DNA from: Candidatus Altimarinota bacterium
Lineage (GTDB): Bacteria > Patescibacteriota > Gracilibacteria > BD1-5 > UBA2023
Assembly (NCBI GenBank): GCA_023260135.1
Contig: JALQWG010000010.1
Span: forward strand, 1 to 44,874
Reading direction: 5' to 3'
DNA: 44,874 nucleotides
Part shown: positions 10,501 to 20,582 of the stretch, piece by piece
Layout of the letters: each line of letters opens with the position of its first letter
Position numbering within the stretch: position 1 is the stretch's first letter
Notes under the pieces: generated by a model
What the model saw: only the letters and a program-made list of their open reading frames with translations
What the model was told of the DNA's origin: nothing
Database searches by the model: none
Position numbers and translations under genes: made by a program

Positions 10501-11559
10501 CAATTATGACTTTTTGATATGATGTGAGATGAGACGGCCTCTCATGGTATGCATTTTGAGCTCGATCAGGCAGATCTCCCTATGAGCTTCGAGGAACGTA
10601 TGAAGTGAGAAAAAGCAATGATAGGATATCCAGTATCGGGGCATCCACTCGATGGCATGAGGGAATTTATCCAGAAAAAGTCCAAAAATATCGGGGCTAT
10701 CTATGAGTGGCTCGAGAAAAAGAATGAACAGTGAGCAGTGAGTAATGAACAATTTGAGGCATGAGAGAATCTATCTTCTGATTCTGAGGTTTCTGTTATT
10801 CTGAAAAAGGAAGAATCTGCTCCTATTGTTCCCGTCACCCGCGACAATGAAGTAATCCAGGATTCTGGAAAACAGAGCATGGATCGCTTCGTTCCTCGCG
10901 ATGACGAAAACACGGACTCCCCTGCCCCAACAGACACAGATGATACATATGTCCCATCACAGGCAGAAGTCCTCCAGCATATGGAGATAGAAAAAACTGA
11001 AGATGAGTCATTTTTTGCGACGCTGATCGGACTCGTGACCGAGGTGCGCAAGATCCAGACCAAGAGTGGTAGTATGATGCTCATGGCCAAGGTCGAGAGT
11101 GCGGGATTTGATTTTCGTCTCGTGGTATTCTCTCGTGACTATGAAAAGTACGCGAACAAGATAGAGGAGGATAAGATCATCGTCGTCGATGGACGTGTCA
11201 GGTTCGATACTGAGCGTGATGAGATATCGGTATCACCAGGGGCTGGGTTCGGTAAAAAGTGAATGGAAAAAACAGAAGCAGTTAAAACTTTCTCCATATC
11301 ACAGTTCCGTGACTTTGCAGGAGTGTCTAATGCTCCTATTCAGGAATCTCAATGAGCCAATACGGAATCAGGAAAATACACCATCGATGTGCCTCCATAC
11401 TGGACCAAGGATGACCTCCTTGACCTCAAGGATTATCTCGCGAGTATCGAAGTCGGACTCATACCCGTCTGGATACGAGTACAATGAATCGAGAAAAATA
11501 CCAAGTTCACTATTGCTGATGTCACAAAATTAGAGGAATGGGTGAAGAAGAGGAGTTAA
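7546..11559 (+). CDS. dnaE: DNA polymerase III alpha subunit DnaE
   Basis: This is the replicative DNA polymerase catalytic subunit, 1337 aa, ending at TAA. The PHP domain starts at residue 3 with HLHNHTHYT. The polymerase catalytic Asp pair sits in [15 protein letters not shown] (about 476-490), and the third Asp in KMDFLGLRNL (about 631), where the conserved Gly is [12 protein letters not shown] and [14 protein letters not shown] are also typical. The C-terminal OB-fold ([12 protein letters not shown]..., about 1155-1230) is followed by about 95 extra residues. Between the helix-hairpin-helix region and the OB-fold lies a low-complexity insert (about 1060-1150) that looks derived from dispersed repeats. 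No 3'-5' exonuclease domain was seen in the PHP-type architecture. The leader is C/T-rich. Confidence 0.97.
10832..10906. repeat. palindromic repeat inserted in frame in dnaE
   Basis: The left arm starts cgtcacccgcgac (about 10833) and the right arm ends cctcgcgatgacg (about 10906). They are imperfect inverted copies of the well-known cgtcat..cgcgag..gaagc..atcc type of intergenic repeat. The whole element is translated within the DnaE linker ([12 protein letters not shown]... to ...FVPRDDE). A neighbouring simple stretch at 10727-10755 (gaacagtgagcagtgag and onward) is also repeat-like. Confidence 0.65.
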
Positions 11560-11898
11560 TTTTCTTTTTGACTTTTCTGTCCTTTCCTCTATACTCCCCT
11601 CACAATTTCTTGACTCACGAGGAGCTTATATCATGTTATATAGTCGCTTCTCCCCTATCTGAAGCGATTCATGCACATTACATAATTATGGTGCATAGAG
11701 TGGAATCCCCACTTTTTCTTGTTGTTTCGGGTAATCTCTAGAAATTCATAAGTAGAGTTTTTACTGGTTTTTGCTTGGAATATTATTTTCGTACGAGAAT
11801 ATAAAACTGAGATACTTTTATATAATTCACTTAGCTTTATTTATTTTGAGATTTTTTAGGTACCACCTATTTATTATCTCTATCACTCCCTTTTTTCT
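11560..11898. other. gene-free interval between dnaE and the DEAD-box gene
   Basis: In 339 nt I see no supported gene on either strand. It contains a weak hairpin (tcgcttc/gaagcga, about 11644-11667, without a T-tract), a TTGACT at 11610-11615 and a TATAAT at 11821-11826 that could serve the downstream helicase. A structured RNA cannot be excluded by eye. Confidence 0.4.
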
Positions 11899-13329
11899 AT
11901 GTCTTTTTCTACGCTCGCACTCCGTGCAGAGATAGTATCTGCGCTCACCAAGCTCGGCTACCATGAACCAACTGAGGTACAATCTCAGGTTATCCCTCTC
12001 GCTCTCGATGGCAAGAACATCATCGTCCAGTCACATACTGGATCTGGTAAGACTGCTGCATTCGTCATACCTGCACTCAATCTCATCGATCCCAAGCTCC
12101 GTAAACCCCAAGTTCTCATCCTCGAGCCGACTCGTGAACTCGCGATGCAGACTCGTGAGGAAGTGATGAATATCTCTCGTGATATGCGTATGGGTTCTCT
12201 CGCTGTATTTGGTGGTTTTCCTATCCGTCGTCAGATAGAGCAACTCCGTGACGGACCACAGGTAGTGGTTGCCACTCCAGGACGTCTCGCAGACATGATC
12301 GAGCGTCGCGCTATCGATCTCTCACAGATCAAGCTCCTCATCATCGATGAGGTAGATCAGATGATGGATATGGGATTCTCTCGTGCAGTAGAGGATATCT
12401 GGGGTCAACTCGATGGACTCGAACAGGTAATGACATTTTCTGCGACATATACTCGCGAGATCACAAGCATCATCGACCGCAATATGCAGGGCGGATATGA
12501 GTCACTCATACTCTCTCAGACTCCGACAGTAGACTCTATTGATCATGTATTCATGCGCGTTGGTGTCCGTGACAAGTATCCACTCCTCAAGCGTACACTT
12601 GAGCGATTCCCTGATCATAAGGTTATTGTCTTTACGGCTCGCAAGCATGAGACAGAGGAACTCGAACGTTACCTCTACCGTGATGGATTTGCAGCATCTT
12701 TTATCCATGGAGATATGATGCAACGCGATCGTGTCCGTGCACTCCAGTCGTTCAAGGATGGACGTGTTCGAATATTTATCGGTACTGATGTTGCATCTCG
12801 CGGACTCAATCTCAATAATATCGACCTCGTAGTCAACTATCATGTTCCACATGATCCAGAAGCATATATCCACCGTATCGGTCGTACTGGTCGTGCAGGT
12901 GCAGATGGTCATGCGATCATGTTCGTCTCATCTGAGGAAGAGCGTCAGCTCCAGCGTATCGAGCGCATGCACAAGATCGAGATCACAGAAGTAGATCCAG
13001 AAGGCGTTGTTATCCCTCGTAAAAAGCCTGAACCACGCTCATTCGGAGGTGGTGGAGGTGGACGTGGATATCGCGGACGTGGAGGTGGTGGTGGATACCG
13101 TGGTAATGGAGGCGGAGGGTACCGAGGTGGATCATCATCTGGTGGTGGATACCGTGGAGGCTCTAGTTCTGGTGGTTATCAGGGTGGTGAGCGTCGTGAG
13201 GGTGGAGATCGTCCACCTCGTCGCGAAGGAGGGTATCAGGGTGGTGGATACCGTGGAGGAAGTGATGGTGCATCTCGCCCACCACGCCGTGAATACTCAG
13301 ATCGTCCACGTGCTCCACGCGGAGAATAA
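11899..13329 (+). CDS. DEAD-box RNA helicase with RGG-rich tail
   Basis: A 476-aa ATP-dependent RNA helicase, probably for ribosome assembly or RNA turnover. It carries, in order, the Q motif, motif I HTGSGKT (about residue 49), PTRELA, TPGR, motif II as DEVD (a DExD variant), SAT, and in RecA domain 2 GTDVASRGLN and HRIGRTGRAG. From about residue 375 the tail is a Gly/Arg/Tyr-rich RGG/GGYRGG region that should bind RNA non-specifically. Unusually for this window it contains no in-frame TGA although it is very Gly-rich: glycines in the tail are GGA/GGT. The start follows a CCCTTTTTTCT leader. A terminator follows. Confidence 0.95.
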   Translation: MSFSTLALRAEIVSALTKLGYHEPTEVQSQVIPLALDGKNIIVQSHTGSGKTAAFVIPALNLIDPKLRKPQVLILEPTRELAMQTREEVMNISRDMRMGSLAVFGGFPIRRQIEQLRDGPQVVVATPGRLADMIERRAIDLSQIKLLIIDEVDQMMDMGFSRAVEDIWGQLDGLEQVMTFSATYTREITSIIDRNMQGGYESLILSQTPTVDSIDHVFMRVGVRDKYPLLKRTLERFPDHKVIVFTARKHETEELERYLYRDGFAASFIHGDMMQRDRVRALQSFKDGRVRIFIGTDVASRGLNLNNIDLVVNYHVPHDPEAYIHRIGRTGRAGADGHAIMFVSSEEERQLQRIERMHKIEITEVDPEGVVIPRKKPEPRSFGGGGGGRGYRGRGGGGGYRGNGGGGYRGGSSSGGGYRGGSSSGGYQGGERREGGDRPPRREGGYQGGGYRGGSDGASRPPRREYSDRPRAPRGE

Positions 13330-13354
13330 TCCTTTGCAAAAAATACAACAATCA

Positions 13355-13384
13355 AATATACTAGAACTATCTAGTATATTTTTT
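13355..13384 (+). terminator. Rho-independent terminator after the helicase
   Basis: A 10-bp stem aatatactag/ctagtatatt with a 6-nt loop is followed by T4, ending just before the next ATG at 13387. Confidence 0.75.
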
Positions 13385-13386
13385 GT

Positions 13387-13695
13387 ATGCCACGCAGACT
13401 GCTCGTAGAACATATCCGTACGCTCTTCTCTGAAGCCAAGCATTCGCCATATTGGGAGAGAGTAAAAAAACTTCCAATAATTTTGAGATATATTATCGGT
13501 ATAGGACTTACATTTTTTGGAGTACTGGGAATGTTTACCCCTATTCCTGCTGGTGTTGTATTTTTTGTGCTCGGTATTGCTCTCATCGTCGGGATACGCC
13601 GGGCACGATCATGGACTATTGCATTCGTCCACCTCACTCGTCTCCATATTCTCTATGGAAAAGTCTACATATGGTGGCAACTCCGTAACCGTTAG
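13387..13695 (+). CDS. small two-helix membrane protein (PGPGW-like)
   Basis: A 102-aa protein with a basic, amphipathic N-terminus and two closely spaced hydrophobic helices (about 33-54 and 56-72) joined by TPIPAGV, then a basic tail. The hairpin with a Pro/Gly turn resembles the PGPGW family of putative membrane proteins; the match is by pattern only. The ATG is 3 nt after the preceding terminator run, so transcription probably starts inside or before the helicase gene. A terminator follows. Confidence 0.7.
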   Translation: MPRRLLVEHIRTLFSEAKHSPYWERVKKLPIILRYIIGIGLTFFGVLGMFTPIPAGVVFFVLGIALIVGIRRARSWTIAFVHLTRLHILYGKVYIWWQLRNR

Positions 13696-13696
13696 T

Positions 13697-13722
13697 ATTC
13701 CCTTAATAAAGGGGATTTTTTT
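13697..13722 (+). terminator. Rho-independent terminator
   Basis: A stem ttccctt/aagggga with an AATA-type loop is followed by T7, directly after the stop codon at 13695. Confidence 0.75.
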
Positions 13723-13750
13723 ATGTTATATGATTTTTTATGTAAAATAT

Positions 13751-13779
13751 TTGCAATATATCGTAAAATATACTACACT
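13751..13779 (+). promoter_or_regulatory. candidate promoter for the PKD/beta-helix gene
   Basis: TTGCAA (13751-13756), a 17-nt spacer and TACACT (13774-13779) lie 60 nt before the ATG at 13839. The -35 sequence matches that of three other candidate promoters in this window. Confidence 0.45.
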
Positions 13780-13838
13780 CGATATTGGTTTTATATTATT
13801 AATCCCAGAAAAAATATTATTCCTTTATATGTCTATTT

Positions 13839-14171
13839 ATGAACAAAACATTTTTTCATGCGGCTATGGGAATAGGACTATTCATGGTATCACTTGGTAT
13901 CGTGGTATCTCCAATTAGTCCCCTATATGCTGCGACGCTCACGCAGAGTGAGACTATACAGTTACGTTATCTAGAACAACAGGCCAAGTCAAATGATCGC
14001 CTCATAAAAAATATCACAAACACTATAGTAAGTCTCTGAAAAAAACGAGCTGAGGTTGTGACTTCACTCAGAGCAACTGCTATCAGTCCATCGCAAAAGC
14101 GTACACTGACAAGGCAGCTCTCAGCAATAGATACTCGAATTATCGATCTCTACAAGAGACTTCACCTATAG
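13839..14171 (+). CDS. N-terminal part of a secreted protein (likely frameshifted)
   Basis: A 110-aa reading frame with a signal peptide (about residues 1-31, ending SPLYAA), then a helical coiled-coil region rich in Leu, Arg and Lys with one in-frame TGA. The frame stops at TAG 14169-14171. In the +1 frame the coil appears to continue (TYREKAVTIQKKIKEIN) straight into the Thr/Pro-rich protein that follows. The two pieces therefore look like one gene interrupted between 14131 and 14168. A sequencing or assembly error, a genuine mutation, or a programmed shift are all possible; no classical slippery site is visible. Confidence 0.7.
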
Positions 14172-14226
14172 AGAAAAGGCTGTCACTATCCAGAAAAAGA
14201 TAAAAGAGATCAATGAAGGTACTCCG

Positions 14227-16164
14227 ATGACACCAGTTCCTACCCCAACACCTACCCCAACACCAACTACAGGAGGATCTACGGGTGGTGGAACGAGCTC
14301 ATCAACAGGAACTACAACTCCGTCTACCTCTACTGGTACTACAACTCCGTCCACATCAACAGGAACTACGAGTACAAATACTGGTACTACAACTCCGTCC
14401 ACATCAACAGGAACTCAGACTACTCCTACATCACCAACAACTTCTACATCGAGTGGTACAACTACAACTGCCAATTCATTTACAGTCAATGGTATACGTT
14501 TTTCACTAACTGTATGTGCTCCAGAGTATGAAACATGTACATTTAGTGGAAGAAGGCATGTTGCATACGGTGCTAACGGATCATACTCTGTACGAGTTGC
14601 CGAGTGATCTATAGCATGTGGCAATGATCTATTCGGTGATCCTATCCATGGATCAATCAAGTCTTGTTATACAAGTATCGATACAACAACTGCACCTGTA
14701 TCTACAACAGCACAGACAAGTACTGGTACAACTACACCTACAACGTCTACAACCCCAACATCACCAACTACACCTACAACCCCAACATCGAGTGGTACAA
14801 CACAGACGAGTACAGATGGAACAGTTTCTCTCAGACTCTCAGCAAATAGAATCACAGGAACAGCACCACTTGCTGTACACTTTGATGCATCAGATACAAC
14901 TACAACTATAACTGGAATACATCCATTCCACCATCTCCGATATAGTTTTAACTTCTGAGATGAACGTGGACAGACATGGGCAATATCTGGACTATCCAAA
15001 AATACACAGACTGGAGGACCAATAGCTGCACATGTATTTGATGTCCCAGGTACGTATACAGTCAGAGTAGCAGCCCAGTATCAGTGAAGAACTATGGCAG
15101 AGACAACTATGACTATCACTGTTCAGGACCCGAACTCTACATACAGTCAGTCTACTACGTGTGTATCGAGTGCGAGTAACTTCTCTGGATGTCCTGCAGG
15201 TGCACAGCAACTTACTTCCCTTCCTGCGTCATCAGCATTCAATAATAGACGTGTTCTCCTCCGTCGTGGTGAGAGCTTCGGGTCTATCGGTATCAATCAT
15301 GGTGCGAGAAATGTACAGGTATGAGCATTTGGAACTGGAAACAAACCAAGAGTTTCTCGTGTAGATATAGGGGCACTTGGTCCAACCTCTAGTGCATTCC
15401 CTGAAGATATCACTATCATGGATCTCAATATACAAGAACAACTTGCTCAGTATGTCACCATGTCGAGACTCCTCATATATAACAATGATTTTTCTATACC
15501 AACAGAATCAGGTAATACACAGATAGAGCTCGCGAGCGCTCTCGGATACATAGTCCAGAACCATACACTTGCTGCGAACCAATACTATCAACCAAGAGAG
15601 TTGTTCGTCGTTGGCAACTATGTTCGTGGAACTACTACAAGCGCATTCGTGAATATGACTGGTGAAGGATCCAAATTCGTCATCATGGGAAATGATATGG
15701 GAACCGCACAGCAACATACTACCAGAATCTGGGCAATGAATAGAGGATTTGTCGCGCACAATGCTCTCAGATGATGATCATCTGATGGAATCCGTGTCGC
15801 TATCAAGCTCCAGTCATGAGGATTCGGTGCATATGATGATAACTATGCAGTATCTCGATGAACATGGGCTACACGCAAGGTAGTTATCGCCAATAACAGA
15901 CTCGGAGATCAGACAGATAACAACTCATTTATCGGATGAGCAAGTCCAGAGAATACTCTCGAAGGACAAGGAATCGAAGATGTCATCCTCGAGAACAACC
16001 TCTTCGTCAGAGGACCAAATACGAATACAGAATTTATCCTCATGGGACGTCGTATGACTACTCGTGGCAATACTCGCCTCGATGGATGAGTTCCGAATAT
16101 CAACCAATTCGGTAATCAGTATCAGGTTCCTGCAGACTGGAATGGCCCATACTACATACAGTAA
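14227..16164 (+). CDS. PKD-domain and beta-helix surface protein (C-terminal part)
   Basis: From the first ATG this part has 645 aa, but in-frame codons reach back to the TAG at 14128, consistent with an upstream frameshift joining it to 13839-14171. It begins with TP repeats and degenerate Thr/Ser/Gly repeats (about 1-80). A Cys-containing small domain follows (about 80-150), then a second Thr-rich linker, a PKD-type Ig-like domain (about 198-300, with FNFGDERG and HVFDVPGTYTVRV), and a long Asn/Gly-rich region with ENNLFVRG, NYVRG and NTRL rungs typical of a right-handed beta-helix. TGA codons sit in Gly-rich turns. It is probably exported and displayed on the cell surface for adhesion or polysaccharide binding (inference). 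Confidence 0.82.
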
Positions 16165-16168
16165 AAAA

Positions 16169-16198
16169 TAAAACCTCCCGATATGGGAGGTTTTATTT
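16169..16198 (+). terminator. bidirectional terminator
   Basis: A 10-bp stem aaaacctccc/gggaggtttt with a GATAT loop lies directly after the TAA at 16162-16164, with T-rich sequence on the right and A-rich on the left. The gene on the opposite strand ends at 16205. Confidence 0.88.
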
Positions 16199-16204
16199 GT
16201 CTAC

Positions 16205-16609
16205 CTAGTTATAGAATCCGGTGGGATGATTCCTGCTATAATAATTGTTTTGTTGTCAGTTTATCTGTCATTTTAGGAATCATATAGCGATATCTTCACG
16301 TACGATGTGTATGTATGAATTTCTCTCCTCAGGATTTGTTATGATGAGTATAACCATATCTCACGGTGGAAGTATATTCGGTATATGTTCTCTGAATTGT
16401 GAGAGTCGAGCCGTCTGCAGTGTGTAGGATAAAAATGCTGAGTTGGATGTATCCAATACTCATCCACATTGTTCCATCGTGGAATCAAGGGTATTGTTCC
16501 AGGATAATATATCTGATGATGCCCCTGAGGCTGTATCTACTACTTCGGCGCTCGCTGGAGTAGTATCGAACTCTCAACCCACGGTATGTTGTATTATAGG
16601 TGTATGCAT
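16205..16609 (-). CDS. small hypothetical protein, probably exported
   Basis: A 134-aa reading frame that exists only if TGA is Gly (6 or more in-frame TGA) and ends in TAG. The sequence has an Ala/Ser/Thr-rich N-terminal part, a single central Cys and a hydrophobic strand (MVILIITNP). The chosen start is the ATG of the palindrome atgcat (16604-16609). The open frame continues upstream for about 14 codons with a very hydrophobic stretch (AFLYFCIIS), so the true start could be an upstream non-ATG codon that would add a signal peptide. I do not recognise the family. Confidence 0.65.
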
Positions 16610-16666
16610 ATAGTATGAGATACTTATAATACAAAAATATAAAAAAGCAAATTATATTTTTCGCAA

Positions 16667-16697
16667 AATAAAAACCTCCCGGATATGGGAGATTTTT
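16667..16697 (-). terminator. Rho-independent terminator of the 17037-16696 gene
   Basis: On the minus strand the stem aaatctccc/gggaggttt is followed by a T-run, overlapping the TAA of the small membrane-protein gene. Confidence 0.8.
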
Positions 16698-17037
16698 ATG
16701 ATTCTGTTTTCTTCACTGACTTCTGCATACGACGTCTGCGAGGAGTGATAGGAGTATCGGGGGTTTCTATTGGCTTGAGTTTTTTATCAAAATAATATAC
16801 ACCGTCTACATATATGATCTGCCACCACTTCTGCCCTGCCCTATATCCTATGAGTATCCCGATGAGCACTATGACCGATAGGGCTGGAACTGATAGGCTC
16901 ATGTCGAGAAAACACTCGAGGTACCACCATGGTATGAGTCAGTTCCATACTATACCGAATATGACAATATAGTAGAATGATGCCATGAGCATCACGGCGA
17001 GGAGTATGAAGAGTGAGAGATAGAGGTTGCGTTTCAT
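16696..17037 (-). CDS. small membrane protein with two helices
   Basis: A 113-aa protein. Hydrophobic helices lie at about residues 4-30 (MKRNLYLSLFILLAVMLM start) and 48-66 (PALSVIVLIGILIGY), followed by a cytoplasmic-type basic tail rich in Arg, Lys and Pro. A TGA Gly lies between the helices. It starts 56 nt after the lipoprotein gene on the same strand and probably shares its transcript. No family was recognised. Confidence 0.7.
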
Positions 17038-17092
17038 ATGTTGTATGGGGATAATAAACATATAATAGCATATGTTGTTGTGTATAGCAATA

Positions 17093-18034
17093 TTATTGTA
17101 ACATGGAGAATTCTCTTATGATTTTCTCTTGAATTCTCTGATTAATAATAGATGGAGTTGTGATAAAACTTCACCTCAGGAGTCGGATCATCTCATCGGG
17201 ATACATGTCGGATTCTCATAGTACTTCATATGCTAGATTCTGTAGTCTCAGCGTGAATCCAGTTCCATACGTAGTATCCATATTTTCTAGATTAATGCTA
17301 TTGTACATATTTTTGAGATAGAGGGAATCATCTTTTTTGTATATCTGTGTGATATTGTATCATGGAATTCATGGCTCCTGGGCGCCTGCAGTGAGTATCA
17401 GGATAGTATCATGGTATTGTCTTGTGGCGAGTACACGTACTACAGCATTCTTGTATTCGAGGCTGTGAATCGTGATGAGCTTTTCGAGGGGTGTGAGTGG
17501 ACGTGATGGATTCACCTCTATATTGGACTGGACTCTCTCTGGATTGTATTCATCGAGCGTTATCATATCCTGCATAGCTCATGACTCGAATCGTTGTCAT
17601 AGCTTGTCTATGAGAGCTATGTTCTCGTCCATCAGGATCTCGCTACAATAAAAATCCCTCGGAACAAGTGTATCTCCCTCAAAGCTCGGTGTATATATGT
17701 CTATACCTCCCTCTGTATTGTCAGTACAGGATGTGCTGAATGCCGCCTCCCAGTCTGCGAGCTCTCCGAGATAGTAGGTATCTCCAGTATATCATGTAGG
17801 AGATGCGAGTATCGAGGAGTTCATCAGCCTCATATCTATACCCTTCTGCTCTATCATAGTGAGTACAGCGAGTATGCCTGTGTCTGTGGTTATGTCAGCC
17901 ACCACTCGTGAAGCTATGGGTGGAGTCACTCATGATCCTGTCACTGTGGAGGGTGTCTTGGTATCCATGATCGAACATCATGTCACTATTGTTACGGAGA
18001 GGATGAGTATAGAGTATCTGATAATCGTACGCAT
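17093..18034 (-). CDS. lipoprotein of unknown function
   Basis: A 313-aa protein starting MRTIIRYSILIL with a lipobox VTGC at about residues 16-19, whose Gly is TGA; Cys would be lipidated and cleaved by a signal peptidase II such as the LspA at 30128. The mature part is mixed alpha/beta with scattered Cys. No enzyme motif was recognised. It ends in TAA with no terminator before the next gene, suggesting a two-gene unit with the membrane protein at 16696-17037. The terminator upstream at 18176-18203 insulates it from the AAA ATPase gene. Confidence 0.75.
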
Positions 18035-18175
18035 AGGTATGATGGTAATGGCTATATAGTATACTTATACTCAAATTCCAGAATAATACAATGGTAGGTA
18101 TCTATAATGTAATTATCTGCATGCTCACAGCTACCCTGCCTCGTGATATATTCAATAGAAATGTTTAGAAGGCAA

Positions 18176-18203
18176 GAAAAAATCCTCTAGGAAGAGGATT
18201 TAT
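18176..18203 (-). terminator. terminator of the AAA_13 ATPase gene
   Basis: A stem aaatcctct/agaggattt with an AGGA loop has a T-run on the minus strand. It overlaps the TAA at 18200-18202. Confidence 0.82.
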
Positions 18204-20560
18204 AATTCACTGAGAACTCTATAGTGATTTGGATCTGAATTTTCCACTATATCAAACAATATTTTTATAGCCGCCCTTGCTTCTGATTTATCGGTATGTT
18301 CTATCGAACTATGCTGATTATTATTATGAGAAAATCAGTTTAGTAACCATATTAACTTATCACGTTGTACTTGGGAAACTTTTTCGGTATCTTTATTTAA
18401 TTCTTTTAGAATTTTATCTAATTTATCCACTTGTCCTGATGAATCTGGTATCTTGAAATCTATGAAGATATCAAAGAATCTTCTGCCTATATTTCCAATA
18501 TTGTATATTTCTTCAAAAGAAGGATCTTCAGCATTTTCATTAAAGCTTTTTAATAATCCAAATAAGAAGTTATATTCAGATTTATTATTTTTTAATGCCT
18601 TTTCCAATTCAATAATTTTAGCATTTCGTACTCCTTTAGAATCATAGAAGCCTTTTAGCATATAAAAATTACATCGAATTGGTTTGTGTTTTGATGGATC
18701 TACTTCACTCATATTATTTTTTTCAACATTTTTATTTTTTCTATCAAACCAATCTTTAGCAAGATTAAAAAACTGAAAATTATGAGTAGATAAGAAAAGC
18801 TGATTAACTTCTTCAAAAGAATTCTTAACTAGAGAAAATGCATGGTAGATAAAATTTGAATCAAAACTAGAGATTGGATCATCTATAAAAATAATACCAC
18901 TAGCCAAATCAAATCATTGTTCTTTAGTCTTAACTATAAAATATGAAAAAGCGATAGCAGTTTTTTCACCTTCGCTCAAATTCTGAGCCAATAGTCATTG
19001 TCTATAAATAGAATATCATTTTTTATCGGGACTCAAGTCTAGAGTAATTTCATCTCTTCAGAAGAATTCCTTTAAATGAGTATTAATTTCTTCTAATGCT
19101 CAGCTTATTTCTGATGTTTTTTCTTCCAAAGCCTTTATTCTATTTTTGGCGGTATTTAGCTTCTCCAATGCTATTTTTTCATTGTCCTCAGCATCCAATA
19201 GGTTAGTTGATACTTCTAAATATTTTTGTTCTTTTATTGCTGATCATAAATGGTGTAATTCTAGATTCTCCTTTGCTTTTGTAACCTCTGAGGAATGATT
19301 TCTTACTCTTATGTTATGAGATCAAATTGATATATTTATTTTATCTATTTGCCCATTTAAAAGAGTTATATAATCTTTTGGATTATCTACCATTTCTGGA
19401 ATATCCGGATCAAATGGATTCTTAGATTTTTGTTCTAGCCACATCTCAGCCTTAGATAACCAATTATTTAGCTCTCCAACTAATGCATTATATTGATGTG
19501 TATGTTCCTCATATTCTGTAGCAATATCTTCATATAATTCTATATTTTTCTCAGAGATAGCGTCCATCTTTACCTTTCTGAGAGATTCAATTAGGTATAT
19601 AATTGAATCTTGTAAGTCATCATAATCCTTACTAAAGTGCCGTGACAAAGAATCAAAAAGACTGCTTCATATAGGATTATCACAAAAGAAACATTTATTA
19701 AACTGATTTCTAGATTTATGAATATCAAAACCTTGCTTAACCCAAGTATTTAAGTTTTCATCAAGTCATCAGTCTATATCATCAGGATTTTTTAATCTTT
19801 CGAGTAGTTCTGATATAACATTCTTTCAAAGTAAACCTTTTGTTCTTTGAAATAAATCATCAAAGTTAATCGGAATTAATTTCTCCATGACTCGTTGTTC
19901 TGCCTTTGGAGTACCACTAATAATATTTTCATATCTTTTTTTATCCTCGTCTGTAAGTAACTTTTTAGTCAAAGCCTCAACTCAAACTTCATCTATTTTT
20001 TCTTTTACTCTACCTTTATTATATGAAAAATACCTATCTTGAATCTTCTTATTTGTTAGAGTTTGCGTAATTATTTGAGCCACTCAAATTCTAAAAGTAT
20101 CCTCAGTTTGTATACAACTCTTTTTATAGTCTTCTTTCGTTTTATATTCCTTTTCTAAATCAGGAATCTTAGATATTAAATCATCGAGTTCTTTTCTTGT
20201 ATCTATATCAACTTTACTTACATGAATAATAGGATTACAATAATCAGAGGAATTAAACGAGACATTTTCCTCGATAAAATCCTGATTAAAAACCCTTACT
20301 GAAATATTAGTATTTTCAACATCTTTATTTTTGAAAGATGTAAGATCATCATTTTCTATTTCAAATAACCCATTCTCTGGATATTGTGGAAAGTCAGTAG
20401 TTTTCTTCTCAATACTTGAGAAAATTCTTGAAATTGTTGTCTTTCAGCTTCAATTCCATCAGTATATTAGATTAAATTTATTAAATGATGGAACAGGATC
20501 ATCCCAAGAAAAATCTTGATAAATTCAGAAATTCTTAAGTACTTTTATTTTTTTTATCAT
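18200..20560 (-). CDS. RloC/PrrC-like AAA_13 ATPase, possible anticodon nuclease
   Basis: A 786-aa SMC/ABC-type ATPase. Walker A is GWNGSGKTT at residues 34-42, and all three motif glycines before K40 are TGA. NQDF after a beta-strand (about 100) is typical of AAA_13 proteins. A C290-FF-C293 pair sits near the coiled-coil region, as in the zinc hook of RloC. The signature LSEGEK and Walker B FIDDPISSFD (D560/D561) follow. Near the C-terminus R693/R694, D697 and H745 (in FSHNN) recall the Arg-Glu-His triad of the PrrC/RloC nucleases, with Asp for Glu. In those systems the ATPase senses phage interference and the nuclease cuts tRNA. Codon use is much more AT-rich (TTA, AAA, ATA) than neighbouring genes, which points to transfer. 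Nuclease activity is inference. Confidence 0.85.
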
Positions 20561-20582
20561 ATCAATATTGCTTTAGATAAAT

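Noticed and set aside
510-11559. Many broken copies of dnaG, dnaE and rpoD suggesting pseudogenes
   Set aside because: All breaks are TGA; reading TGA as Gly restores full-length proteins with correct motifs and no frameshift.
11538-11741. 67-codon plus-strand frame after dnaE
   Set aside because: It overlaps the dnaE C-terminus in another frame, has no start context, and resembles no protein.
14227-14470. CRISPR-like direct repeats
   Set aside because: The repeats are Thr/Ser/Pro codon repeats within a coding linker, without spacers of constant size.
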